The translations under genes were made by a program, and so were the position numbers. This document shows, piece by piece, positions 32,691 through 41,311 of a stretch of 64,000 nt of DNA. The first letter of the stretch is position 1. Each line of letters begins with the position of its first letter. The notes under the pieces were generated by a model. The model saw only the letters and a program-made list of their open reading frames with translations. It was not told where the DNA came from and did not search any database. The DNA comes from JAZDIU01 sp043804635 (GTDB taxonomy: Bacteria > Chloroflexota > Dehalococcoidia > Dehalococcoidales > UBA2162): positions 27,034 to 91,033 of the forward strand of contig JAZDIU010000085.1 of NCBI GenBank assembly GCA_043804635.1, in the 5' to 3' direction.

Positions 32691-35657
32691 GTGATTGACA
32701 TAATCGTAACTCTGGCCGGTCTGGCGGCGATTGCTTTTCTATCCTGGTTTTTCTTCGGTCCCAAGCAAGCCCAAACGGCACGGGTAAAGGGCAACGTCCA
32801 GGAGATAGAGATTACGGTCAAGGGAGGATATTCGCCGGATGTTATCCGGGTAAAGAAGGGTATCCCGCTCCGCCTCGTCTTCGACCGCAAGGAAGCCGGC
32901 GACTGCAGTTCGAGGGTGGTCTTTCCCGATTTCCAGGTCAGCAAGACGTTAGCTCCATTTGCCCGGACTAACCTCGAATTCACTCCGGATAAAGCCGGCG
33001 AGTTCGGCTTTGCCTGCGGTATGAACATGCTGCACGGCACTATAATTGTGGAAGATAGCAAGGGAGCCGCCGAGAAAACCGAAACAGAAAAACCACAGGC
33101 TGAAGTTCCTGCCAGAGAGCACGCCCAGGCAGTAGGCGTGGGTCCGCGTATGCCGGTGGGCAAGACGGAACAGACGGAGTTTGCGTTGGTGGGCGGAGGC
33201 GTCACTTGCCCCAGTTGTGCCGTAAATATCGAGAGTGCCTTAAATAGGCTCCATGGCGTCGATGATGTTAAAGTCAATTTCGGCACCGACCGTATTATCG
33301 TCCGGCACGACCCGTCACAGGTAACTCAGGACGAGATGAGGGAAGTTATCGAAAATACCGGCTACAAAGTCCACCTGAGAGGCAAAGCCGGCACTGAGGA
33401 AACCGAAGACCGGGAAGCCGCCGAGCGGAAAGCCGAGCGTAGTGATTTGACGCGGCGCCTCGTCGTGGGAATCATATTATCCGCGCCGGTAGCTTTTGCC
33501 GTGATGGCACACGATATTTTCGGCGCGATGTGGATACCTTCCTTTTTGCTTAATCGCTGGGTCCAACTGGTGCTGATTACGCCGGTGATGTTCTATTCCG
33601 GCTGGCCGATACACCGCACCGGCTGGCTCACTTTACGTCACCGCACCGCCGATATGAACACGCTGATTACTATCGGCACAATTGCCGCTTACGGCTATAG
33701 CCTGATAGTTACCATTGTGCCGGGGATCCTGCCTGAGAATCTACGCCAGGTATATTTCGAAGCGGTCGGCGTTATTATTACGTTGATTATGCTGGGTCGT
33801 CTCCTGGAGGCGATTGCCAAGGGCGGCACCAGTGAGGCTATCCGCAAGCTGATTGGGCTTCAGGCCAAAACTGCCCGAGTCGTTCGTGACGGTAAAGAGG
33901 CAGACATCCCGATTGAGGATGTCCAGATGGGTGATATCGTTATAGTCCGCCCCGGAGAGAAAGTGCCGGTAGACGGCGAGATTGTGGAGGGCCGTTCCAC
34001 GCTCGATGAATCGATGGTAACCGGAGAGAGCCTGCCCGTTACCAAAGGCCCGGGAGACGTTGTTATCGGGGCTACCATTAACCAGACGGGAGCTTTCCGT
34101 TTCAAAGCGACTAAAGTCGGCAGCGAAACGATGCTGGCACAGATAATACAGCTCGTGGAGCAGGCACAGGGTTCCAAAGCGCCTATCCAGCGCCTCGCCG
34201 ACCTTATTGCCAGCCGATTCGTTCCCGGAGTTATCTTTATTGCAATCGCCACATTTGTCATCTGGTTCATCTTCGGGCCCGGGCCAGCCCTCATATTCTC
34301 ACTGGTTAATGCAGTGGCGGTGCTTATTATTGCCTGTCCTTGCGCTTTAGGTCTGGCAACTCCGCTTTCGGTGATGGTCGGCACCGGTAAAGGTGCCCAG
34401 AACGGTATTCTCATCCGCTCTGCGGAAGCACTGGAAACGGCTCATAAGCTAAATACTCTGATACTGGATAAGACCGGCACCATTACCAGAGGCAAACCGT
34501 CTCTGACCGATGTGGTATCGGTAGACAGTATTAGTACCGATGAATTGCTTCGCCTGGTAGCCTCGGCGGAAAAGTCTTCCGAGCATCCGCTGGGGCAGGC
34601 TATCATACGGGGCGCTCAAGATAAGAACCTAACACTGGTTGAACCCGGGCAATTCGAGTCGGTTACCGGCAAAGGAATCAAGGTATCAATCGATGGACGC
34701 CAGGTGCTGGTGGGCACCCGACGCCTTCTTGGTGATGTCGGTATGAAAATCGAAATGCTTGAGAAGCATGCCGAACGCCTGGAAGCCGATGGCAAGACAG
34801 CAATGTTCGTGGCTATTGATGGTAAACCAGCGGGGGTTGTTGCTGTGGCTGATACGGTGAAAGAGGATTCAATTGCGGCTATAGCGACACTAAAGCGGCT
34901 GGGTGTTGAGGTGGTTATGATTACCGGGGATAACCGCCATACTGCGGAAGCCATCGCCCGGCAAGTAGGCATCGAGCGCGTTCTGGCTGAAGTCCTGCCT
35001 CAGGATAAAGCCCTCGAAGTGAAGAGACTCCAGGGAGAAGACAAACTGGTCGGGATGGTGGGAGACGGTATCAATGATGCCCCGGCATTAGCTCAGGCAG
35101 ACGTGGGTATTGCCATCGGCACCGGCACAGATGTAGCCATAGAGTCGTCAGATATTACTCTTATCTCCGGTGAACTTAGAGGAGTGGTGACGGCAATAAC
35201 TCTAAGCCGTGCCACCCTCAGGAATATACGCCAGAATCTTACATTTGCTTTCTTTTACAACACTATCCTAATTCCGGTAGCGGCCGGCGTGCTGTATCCT
35301 GCCTTCGGCATATTATTAAGCCCGATGATTGCGGCGGCGGCAATGGCGATGAGTTCGCTTTCCGTGGTGAGTAACGCCAACCGGCTACGAAGCTATAAGC
35401 CGATAGCTCTGGTAACAACCGGGGCAGGCAAGCCGGTAACACCCAAGGTTGAAGTCAGCGAAACAAAAGCTCATGAGGAGCCAGAGGAGGTAACAATGGC
35501 AACGGTTAAAGATCTTGTTTGCGGAATGGAAATCGACCCCAAGGATGCTGCCGCTAAAGAAGTATATAAAGGGAAGACATACTACTTCTGTGCAAAAATG
35601 TGTGCGGAAAGGTTTAAAGCCAACCCTGAAAAGTATCTTGGAAAGGCTAAATCATAA
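32691..35657 (+). CDS. copper P1B-type ATPase fused to cupredoxin, HMA and YHS domains
   Basis: A 988-residue fusion. In order: a membrane anchor (1-20); a cupredoxin-like domain (about 35-122) with a Cys in GDCSSRVVFPDF and the CGMNMLHG site; an HMA metal-binding domain with CPSC (C173); a P1B-1 ATPase core with TGES, the CPC motif in IACPCALGLATP (about 548), the phosphorylation site DKTGT (about 593), SEHPLGQA and GDGINDAPALAQADVGIAIG; and a C-terminal YHS domain (936-988) with CGMEIDPKDAA and YYFCAKMCAERF. The CPC motif and HMA point to Cu(I) export. GTG 32691 with AAGGA upstream is the likely start. No copper regulator is adjacent. Confidence 0.92.
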   Translation: MIDIIVTLAGLAAIAFLSWFFFGPKQAQTARVKGNVQEIEITVKGGYSPDVIRVKKGIPLRLVFDRKEAGDCSSRVVFPDFQVSKTLAPFARTNLEFTPDKAGEFGFACGMNMLHGTIIVEDSKGAAEKTETEKPQAEVPAREHAQAVGVGPRMPVGKTEQTEFALVGGGVTCPSCAVNIESALNRLHGVDDVKVNFGTDRIIVRHDPSQVTQDEMREVIENTGYKVHLRGKAGTEETEDREAAERKAERSDLTRRLVVGIILSAPVAFAVMAHDIFGAMWIPSFLLNRWVQLVLITPVMFYSGWPIHRTGWLTLRHRTADMNTLITIGTIAAYGYSLIVTIVPGILPENLRQVYFEAVGVIITLIMLGRLLEAIAKGGTSEAIRKLIGLQAKTARVVRDGKEADIPIEDVQMGDIVIVRPGEKVPVDGEIVEGRSTLDESMVTGESLPVTKGPGDVVIGATINQTGAFRFKATKVGSETMLAQIIQLVEQAQGSKAPIQRLADLIASRFVPGVIFIAIATFVIWFIFGPGPALIFSLVNAVAVLIIACPCALGLATPLSVMVGTGKGAQNGILIRSAEALETAHKLNTLILDKTGTITRGKPSLTDVVSVDSISTDELLRLVASAEKSSEHPLGQAIIRGAQDKNLTLVEPGQFESVTGKGIKVSIDGRQVLVGTRRLLGDVGMKIEMLEKHAERLEADGKTAMFVAIDGKPAGVVAVADTVKEDSIAAIATLKRLGVEVVMITGDNRHTAEAIARQVGIERVLAEVLPQDKALEVKRLQGEDKLVGMVGDGINDAPALAQADVGIAIGTGTDVAIESSDITLISGELRGVVTAITLSRATLRNIRQNLTFAFFYNTILIPVAAGVLYPAFGILLSPMIAAAAMAMSSLSVVSNANRLRSYKPIALVTTGAGKPVTPKVEVSETKAHEEPEEVTMATVKDLVCGMEIDPKDAAAKEVYKGKTYYFCAKMCAERFKANPEKYLGKAKS
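35481..35498 (+). promoter_or_regulatory. internal ribosome binding site and ATG before the YHS domain
   Basis: Within the Cu ATPase gene, AGAGGAGG stands 5 bases before an in-frame ATG at 35496, which starts exactly at the YHS domain. Translation from here would give a free 53-residue YHS protein. The ribosome binding site is stronger than that of the full-length protein. Either an ancestral two-gene pair was fused, or both products are made. Confidence 0.55.
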
Positions 35658-35738
35658 ATCTTAAATCCTTAAATCGTAACTTAAGGTAAGCTCGCAGCGA
35701 ACTGAATTTTCCCTATCTATATTTTAGTAAATTGGCAC

Positions 35739-35786
35739 TTGACATTTTTTTAACTTTAAACTATACTAAAACAATAACTTTAGTAT
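35739..35786 (+). promoter_or_regulatory. consensus promoter with an overlapping inverted-repeat operator for the Rrf2 gene
   Basis: TTGACA (35739-35744), a 17-base spacer and TATACT (35762-35767) form a near-consensus promoter. The inverted repeat ATACTAAA (35763-35770) and TTTAGTAT (35779-35786), with an 8-base spacer, covers the -10 and start site, 17 bases before the ATG of the Rrf2 regulator. The placement suggests autorepression by that regulator. Confidence 0.75.
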
Positions 35787-35803
35787 CCTATTAAGAGACA
35801 ATT

Positions 35804-36247
35804 ATGAAATTATCTACTAAAGGACGTTACGGAACCAGAATTCTGTTGGAAGTGGCTCTTCGGCATAGCCGGGAGCCGGTCTCTCTTCAAGATATTGCCA
35901 AATGCCAGCAGATTCCACTCCCTTACGTTAAACGACTAATTGGTCCTTTGTTAAATGGCGGATTGTTGAGGAGTAGTCGGGGTGTGGGGGGTGGCATCAC
36001 TCTGGCTAAACCACCCGAATTAATCAAGCTTAAAGATGCAATTCAGCTTCTGGAAGGCTCGATTTCTCCCGTCCAGTGCATTGACGACCCATCCGTGTGT
36101 AACCGGTCCGGTTTTTGTGCCACCCGGGATATATGGAACAAAATAGGGGAGGCGATGAACGGAGTATTGGAGACAACAACTTTGAAAGATGTTGTTGAGC
36201 TCCAGCTCCGCAAGATGCAGCCGGACGCCGCTATGTACTACATTTAG
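35804..36247 (+). CDS. Rrf2-family transcriptional regulator with Fe-S type cysteines
   Basis: A 147-residue winged-helix Rrf2 protein: KLSTKGRYGTRILLEVALRH at the N-terminus, helix-turn-helix region with SLQDIAKCQQIPLPYVKRLI, GVGGGITLAKPPELIKLKDA, and C92, C99 and C105 in VQCIDDPSVCNRSGFC. The three Cys closely match the IscR/CymR-type cluster-binding spacing, so it may sense Fe-S status or cysteine supply. It stands about 170 bases before metY and may control the metYXW genes; the operator in its own promoter argues for autoregulation. Confidence 0.9.
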   Translation: MKLSTKGRYGTRILLEVALRHSREPVSLQDIAKCQQIPLPYVKRLIGPLLNGGLLRSSRGVGGGITLAKPPELIKLKDAIQLLEGSISPVQCIDDPSVCNRSGFCATRDIWNKIGEAMNGVLETTTLKDVVELQLRKMQPDAAMYYI

Positions 36248-36416
36248 GAGTCATTCCGGACTCCGAACGTAGTGCAGAAGAATCTCAGGGCTGTTGTAAA
36301 TCCCACGAAACCAGATTCTTCGTCATTTTTTCATAAAGCTAAGGACAAAAGCTTAATCTGTTATCTTAATCGAATTGGGGAAAACATAATTAAAAATAAG
36401 AATAGGAGAAAGTAAA
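36248..36416. repeat. gap with a GTCATTCCGG...AGATTCTTCGTC repeat
   Basis: The 169 bases between the Rrf2 and metY genes hold copies of the dispersed GTCATTCC/CCAGATTCTTCG words (36250-36325) and a TAGGAGAAAGTAAA ribosome binding site before metY. I see no clear second promoter or second copy of the ATACTAAA operator. Confidence 0.5.
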
Positions 36417-37712
36417 ATGAGACCAGATACAATTGCAATTCACGCAGGGCAGGAAAGTCCTGATATAGCAACGGGTGCCAGAGCAGTGCCCATATACCAG
36501 ACGACCTCGTACGTATTTAAGAGCACGGAGCATGCGGCGAATCTCTTTGCGCTTAAGGAATTCGGCAATATTTATACCCGGATAATGAATCCCACCAATG
36601 ATATTTTCGAGAGAAGGGTGGCGGCACTTGAAGGCGGTTCCGGTGCGTTAGGCGTGTCTTCGGGGCAAGCCGCACAGGCTCTCGCCCTTTTGGCAATTAC
36701 TCAGGTCGGAGACGAGATTGTCTCAGCCAACAATCTTTATGGCGGGACCTACCAGCAATTCCATTATACCTTTCCTAAATTAGGCAGAAAGGTAATTTTT
36801 GTCGAATCCACAAAACCCCAGGAATTTAAAAAAGCGATTACTGGAAAGACCAGGGCAATCTATGCCGAAACAATCGGAAATCCCAAGTTGGATGTGCCTG
36901 ACTTCGAAGCAATTGCTAAGATAGCTCACGATGCCGGAATTCCTTTCGTTGTGGATAACACCGTGGGCATCGGAATTGTGAGACCTATCGATTACGGGGT
37001 AGATATTCTTACTTTGTCGGCAACCAAATTTATCGGCGGACACGGGACGTCCATCGGAGGAGTTATCGTCGATTCCGGAAAGTTCGATTGGAGTAACGGT
37101 AAGTTTCCCGAGTTTACCGAGCCCGACCCCAGTTACCACGGTCTGAAGTATTGGGACGTATTCGGCAATTTTCCCGGTATGGGCAACGTGGCCTTTATCA
37201 TAAAGGTGAGAGTGCAATTACAGCGCGACCTCGGAGCCGCTTTAAGTCCCTTTAATTCATTTCTGTTTCTCCAGGGATTGGAAACGCTGCCTTTGAGAGT
37301 GAGGAAGCACTCAGAAAATGCTCTCAAGCTGGCTGATTTTTTGAAGAAGCAACCTCTGGTCAACTGGGTCAACTACCCGGGCTTACCTGAGCACCCGAGT
37401 CATCAATTAGCCAAGAAATATCTTAAAGGCAATTTCGGTGCCATCCTGGGTTTCGGAATTAAAGGCGGACTGGAAGCCGGGAAGAGATTTATCAATTCGG
37501 TGAAACTCCTTTCTCATCTGGCTAATATCGGCGATATAAAGAGCCTGGTCATTCATCCAGCTTCGACAACACACCAGCAATTGACCCGAGAGGAGCAAGA
37601 AGAGACCGGTGTGACCGAAGATTTTATTAGAGTCTCGGTCGGGCTGGAGGATATAGAAGATATAAAGGAAGACATCGACCAGGCATTAAGAAAGGCAGCA
37701 AAGCAGTCGTAA
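36417..37712 (+). CDS. metY: O-acetylhomoserine sulfhydrylase
   Basis: A 431-residue PLP enzyme that makes homocysteine from O-acetylhomoserine and sulfide. IAIHAGQESPDIATGARAVP, YTRIMNPTNDIFERRVAALE, the glycine-rich VSSGQAAQALALLAI and the Schiff-base Lys in LSATKFIGGHGTSIGG are family hallmarks. ATG 36417 has AGGAGA upstream. It is followed after 27 bases by metX, its source of substrate, so the two form a direct-sulfhydrylation pathway. MetY homologues can also take other thiols. Confidence 0.94.
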   Translation: MRPDTIAIHAGQESPDIATGARAVPIYQTTSYVFKSTEHAANLFALKEFGNIYTRIMNPTNDIFERRVAALEGGSGALGVSSGQAAQALALLAITQVGDEIVSANNLYGGTYQQFHYTFPKLGRKVIFVESTKPQEFKKAITGKTRAIYAETIGNPKLDVPDFEAIAKIAHDAGIPFVVDNTVGIGIVRPIDYGVDILTLSATKFIGGHGTSIGGVIVDSGKFDWSNGKFPEFTEPDPSYHGLKYWDVFGNFPGMGNVAFIIKVRVQLQRDLGAALSPFNSFLFLQGLETLPLRVRKHSENALKLADFLKKQPLVNWVNYPGLPEHPSHQLAKKYLKGNFGAILGFGIKGGLEAGKRFINSVKLLSHLANIGDIKSLVIHPASTTHQQLTREEQEETGVTEDFIRVSVGLEDIEDIKEDIDQALRKAAKQS

Positions 37713-37739
37713 GTTCAGTTTGCTGTTTTTGGAGAAGAT

Positions 37740-38900
37740 ATGGAGGCAATATTAAAAAGTAGCAGCGTCGGTGTTGTTGAAACTCAGTATTATACTTTTG
37801 CCAACCCTCCCAATGAGCTGGTGCTTGAGAATGGCGAAAAACTCGGTCCTATCACGCTGGCTTTTGAGACTTACGGTAAACTCAATAAGGATAAGTCCAA
37901 TGCCATTCTCATTCTCCATGCTCTATCGGGAGACGCTCATGCCGCCGGTTTCCACAAGGGCGATGAGGACCCCGGCTGGTGGGACGATATGATAGGACCC
38001 GGGAAGGCTTTTGATACCGATAAGTATTTTGTTATCTGCTCTAATATTATCGGAGGATGCAAAGGGTCTACCGGACCTTCGTCGATAAACCCCAAAACGC
38101 ATAGACCTTATGGGCTCGATTTTCCGGCAATAACCATAAAGGACATAGTAAACGCACAGAGATACCTTATCGATTACCTGGGTATCAACCAACTTCTCTC
38201 CGTAGCTGGCGGTTCTATGGGTGGAATGCAAGTCTTGGAGTGGATGGTTTCTTACCCGGAGAGAATTAGAAGTGCCATACCCATCGCCACTACGCTCAGG
38301 CATTCACCTCAGCAGATTGCGTTTAATGAGGTGGGCCGGCAGGCGATAATGGCAGATTCCAACTGGAATGGCGGCAATTATTATGACGGTCCGTTACCAG
38401 CCAGCGGTCTGGCTGTTGCCAGGATGGTGGGACACATTACTTATATGAGTGATAAATCGATGGCAGAGAAATTCGGGCGGCGGCTCAAAAACGATAAACC
38501 GGACTTCAAATTTACCGCTGATTTCGAGGTAGAGAGGTATCTGCAGTATCGCGGCAACAACTTTGTAAAGCGGTTCGATGCTAATTCTTACCTGTACGTC
38601 ACCAAGACAATCGATTATTTCGATGCGTCCGGAGGAAAGAAACTCGGGGAGGTTTTTAAAGGCATCGATACCCGGGTCCTGGTAATTGCTTTCAAATCGG
38701 ACTGGTTGTATCCGGCATATCAATCTCAAGAAATCGTCAGAGCTTGTAAACTGGCGGGGCTGGATGTTACGTATTGCGAGATAGATTCTAACTACGGCCA
38801 TGATGCCTTTTTGTTGGAGACAAAAGAAGAGACGCACCTGATTAAGTATTTCCTGGAAAGAGTGTCCCGCACAAGAGGTGATGCTGAAAATGAGACCTGA
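37740..38900 (+). CDS. metX: homoserine O-acetyltransferase
   Basis: A 386-residue alpha/beta-hydrolase-fold acyltransferase. LTLAFETYGKLNK-like opening (PITLAFETYGKLNKDKSNA), DMIGPGKAFDTDKYFVIC, the nucleophile Ser in VAGGSMGGMQVLEW and the His in DSNYGHDAFLLE give a complete catalytic set. It acetylates homoserine for MetY. Some homologues use succinyl-CoA instead, which cannot be decided here. The 3' end overlaps metW by about 20 bases. Confidence 0.94.
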   Translation: MEAILKSSSVGVVETQYYTFANPPNELVLENGEKLGPITLAFETYGKLNKDKSNAILILHALSGDAHAAGFHKGDEDPGWWDDMIGPGKAFDTDKYFVICSNIIGGCKGSTGPSSINPKTHRPYGLDFPAITIKDIVNAQRYLIDYLGINQLLSVAGGSMGGMQVLEWMVSYPERIRSAIPIATTLRHSPQQIAFNEVGRQAIMADSNWNGGNYYDGPLPASGLAVARMVGHITYMSDKSMAEKFGRRLKNDKPDFKFTADFEVERYLQYRGNNFVKRFDANSYLYVTKTIDYFDASGGKKLGEVFKGIDTRVLVIAFKSDWLYPAYQSQEIVRACKLAGLDVTYCEIDSNYGHDAFLLETKEETHLIKYFLERVSRTRGDAENET

Positions 38901-39483
38901 CCATCAGATAATACTCGATTTTATAAAACCCGGTTCGTCGGTTCTGGACCTCGGTTGCGGTGACGGAGAACTGCTATCGATTCTGGCACGGGAGAAGAAG
39001 GCTAGCGTTCGTGGGATCGAGATAGACGAGCAAGCCATATATAAATGCGTGTCTCGGGGTTTAAGTGTGCTTCACGGAGATATAGACTCCGATTTGCCTG
39101 ATTACGGAGACAAGTCTTTCGATTACGTAATGCTTAACCAGAGCTTCCAACAGGTAAAAAAGCCTGACGCAGTGCTTAAAGAAGCACTGCGAGTAGGTAA
39201 GCAGGTTATCGTTGGCTTTCCTAATTTTGCGCATTTTTCGGCGCGGACACAGATATTCTTTAGAGGGAAGACGCCGATTACGCCCTCTTTACCTTACGAG
39301 TGGCACGATACTCCGAACTTACATTTTTTAAGCATTGCGGACTTCATTGAATATTGCCGCAAAAGACATATCAAAATCAAGAGGGCGGCTTTTGTTGGAG
39401 CGAATAAAAGGGTGAAGCTATTCCCGAACATATTCGCCCTGGTAGGGATATTTCTCCTCTCTAATGGGGAGGGCATAAGGTAG
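38878..39483 (+). CDS. metW: methionine biosynthesis protein MetW
   Basis: A methyltransferase-fold protein of about 200 residues: SSVLDLGCGDGELLSILARE for SAM binding, then GIEIDEQAIYKCVSRGL, SFDYVMLNQSFQQV and the MetW-type VIVGFPNFAHFSAR and TPSLPYEWHDTPNLHFLS. The real start may be ATG 38881 or 38890. metX-metW pairing is typical, and MetW has been reported to aid MetX, but its exact role is unclear. It directly precedes the radical SAM gene. Confidence 0.92.
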   Translation: MMLKMRPDHQIILDFIKPGSSVLDLGCGDGELLSILAREKKASVRGIEIDEQAIYKCVSRGLSVLHGDIDSDLPDYGDKSFDYVMLNQSFQQVKKPDAVLKEALRVGKQVIVGFPNFAHFSARTQIFFRGKTPITPSLPYEWHDTPNLHFLSIADFIEYCRKRHIKIKRAAFVGANKRVKLFPNIFALVGIFLLSNGEGIR

Positions 39484-39489
39484 GTGAAA

Positions 39490-40632
39490 ATGGCTGAATA
39501 TAAATATCTGGAACTCAAGGCGGCTTTGCTGGTAGATGGCGTCCAGGCGACTCACGATGCCCTGAAGGAAGTAGGCAAGAAATATAAGGAACAGAACCAT
39601 GGACTGTTCGGCTGGGATTTCGAAGACCATCCCGGAATGATGTTACCCGACGATTTTACTCTCCCCGATGGAACGATCGTTCAGTTCAGAAAGAATAGCC
39701 GTTCGCCGTATCTGGTTTCTTCCAAGGGAGATACCCTGGTTTTATCCAGGGGCGAAGAGGAAATTTGTAATGTCGAGTGGATACCGAGGCCGGCATATTA
39801 CGAGAAGAAGACGAAGAACAGCCATTCGATGGTTAAGGTCGGGCAGATTGGGGGTGGGGACTGCTTATTCTTTTGCTATCAGAATTACTGCAGCTTTTTC
39901 CCAAAACACCAGGAGTGTCTTTTCTGTAATCTTGTCTCGACATCTGAAACCTATAACTCTGTGCTGAAAAAGAAAGACACCGAAGACATCGGTGAGGTCG
40001 CCAGAGAGGCTTTCTCAGAAGGTATGGTAAACCACGTTCTGCTAACCGGCGGCTGTTTCAATCATCAGAAGGAAATCGAGCTGGTATCGGATATCTTGAA
40101 GTCGGTTCGTGAATCTACGGGACTCGACCGCATTCCGGGAACGATTCTGCCTTCTCCAGCAAAAGGGATAGGCGATATAAAAAAGTATTACGATACCGGA
40201 ATAAAAGCTATCGGGTTCAGTATGGAAATATGGGACGAAAAGCTATATCAAGCTATTTGCCCGGGTAAATCCAACGGGACAAGTCACGATGAATTTGTTC
40301 GCTCCATTAAGTCGGCGGTTAGTGTTTTCGGTGCAGGCAATGTGTATGGAGTGTTCGTTATGGGACTGGAGCCGAGAAAAACATTCCTGGAAGGTGTCAG
40401 GGAACTGACCAGTTTGGGAGCGAATGTCGTGCCGTTTGTCTGGTCTCCCAATCCCGGCTCACAGCTCGAAGGGCATCAGGCTCCTACCGGCGGTTGGTTT
40501 GTCGATACTGTGCTGGAGGCTACTGAAATCGTGTATAGCTCGAGGGTTCCTTCCGGAAATGAAAACCACTGTCACCGGTGTGACGGAAATTCTTTACTTC
40601 ACGATGCGTTGCGTATAAAAGGACTTAGATAA
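39490..40632 (+). CDS. radical SAM protein with non-canonical cysteine spacing
   Basis: A 380-residue protein. The N-terminal part (1-115) is of unknown fold. The next segment holds C125, C129, C134, C143 and C146, in GGGDCLFFCYQNYC and KHQECLFCNL. The last pair, C143-L-F-C146-N, matches the end of a radical SAM cluster loop, but the usual CX3CX2C is absent; the best reading is CX8CX2C with C134 first. Later segments VNHVLLTGGCFNHQKEIEL and IKAIGFSMEIWDEKLYQAIC are typical of the barrel. The C-terminal HCHRCDGNSLLHDAL brings two further Cys. ATG 39490 with AGGTAGG upstream fits. It ends the metYXW unit. No reaction can be assigned. Confidence 0.8.
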   Translation: MAEYKYLELKAALLVDGVQATHDALKEVGKKYKEQNHGLFGWDFEDHPGMMLPDDFTLPDGTIVQFRKNSRSPYLVSSKGDTLVLSRGEEEICNVEWIPRPAYYEKKTKNSHSMVKVGQIGGGDCLFFCYQNYCSFFPKHQECLFCNLVSTSETYNSVLKKKDTEDIGEVAREAFSEGMVNHVLLTGGCFNHQKEIELVSDILKSVRESTGLDRIPGTILPSPAKGIGDIKKYYDTGIKAIGFSMEIWDEKLYQAICPGKSNGTSHDEFVRSIKSAVSVFGAGNVYGVFVMGLEPRKTFLEGVRELTSLGANVVPFVWSPNPGSQLEGHQAPTGGWFVDTVLEATEIVYSSRVPSGNENHCHRCDGNSLLHDALRIKGLR

Positions 40633-40661
40633 AGGTACTTACACCTGGTTGGTGTAACCCT

Positions 40662-40740
40662 ATCCCCTTCCCCTTAGAAAAGGGGAAGGGGATGTTTTTT
40701 AAGGTTTGGCGAGTCCTTCCGCCGAAGGACTCGCCAAACC
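40662..40740 (+). terminator. double hairpin: terminator after the met unit plus a second perfect stem
   Basis: The first stem, ATCCCCTTCCCCTT (40662-40675) against its complement (40680-40693), has a 4-base loop and is followed by six T, so it is a good terminator for the metY-to-radical-SAM unit. The second stem, GGTTTGGCGAGTCCTTC (40703-40719) against its complement (40724-40740), has a 4-base loop and is perfect over 17 bp. A similar pair exists at 26826-26897. Confidence 0.85.
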
Positions 40741-40922
40741 TATGGAAGAAGACACCCCACCCAAGACAGACGGAATAATTCAACGACCATCGAAGCTTGA
40801 CTTTCTCGTTTAGAAAAATGTTATAAATTTGTTATAATTACTGCCTGAATTTTATTTAAATTCTATCCTATAATTGCTATTATTTTAGGAATAAAGTTAT
40901 AAATAGGCACATCTTAAACTTG

Positions 40923-41300
40923 ATGAACCTGATGGCTGAGACAAGAAAAAAACGAGTACTGGTCGTTGACGACCAGACTAAGGTATTACGGTTCCTTGAA
41001 ATAGACCTGAAATTACGTGGGTTCGAGGTTATCACGACCACTTCCGGTGAAGAAGCCCTTAAGTTGGTCGAATCAGCTAAACCCGATATTATGCTGTTGG
41101 ACCTGGTTATGCCGGAAGTCGATGGTTTTGAGGTAATCAGGAGACTGCGCGCCTTTTCAAAACTGCCGGTTATTGCCTTCAGTGCCAGCCATGGGAATTA
41201 TGAGTCTGCCATAAGTCTGGGTGCCAATGAATTTGTGCCTAAGCCATTTAGCTCCGATGATATGGTCAGGCGAATTCACGAACTGATTAACCACGGGTGA
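40923..41300 (+). CDS. single-domain response regulator (CheY-like receiver)
   Basis: A receiver domain of about 125 residues: KRVLVVDDQTKVLRFLEI carries the acidic pair, the phosphorylation Asp lies in IMLLDLVMPEVDGFEV, and the switch residues are Ser in IAFSAS and Lys in VPKPFS. There is no output domain. ATG 40923 or 40932 are both possible; the TTG at 40920 is unlikely. It faces the large hybrid-less kinase gene tail to tail, 11 bases apart, so the two are probably a functional pair. Confidence 0.88.
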   Translation: MNLMAETRKKRVLVVDDQTKVLRFLEIDLKLRGFEVITTTSGEEALKLVESAKPDIMLLDLVMPEVDGFEVIRRLRAFSKLPVIAFSASHGNYESAISLGANEFVPKPFSSDDMVRRIHELINHG

Positions 41301-41311
41301 CAGAGTTCAGA

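Noticed and set aside
36248..36416. SAM or S-box type riboswitch before metY (also looked for before ahcY and metK)
   Set aside because: No S-box-like conserved core or terminator arrangement could be found by eye. The Rrf2 regulator gives an alternative explanation for control.
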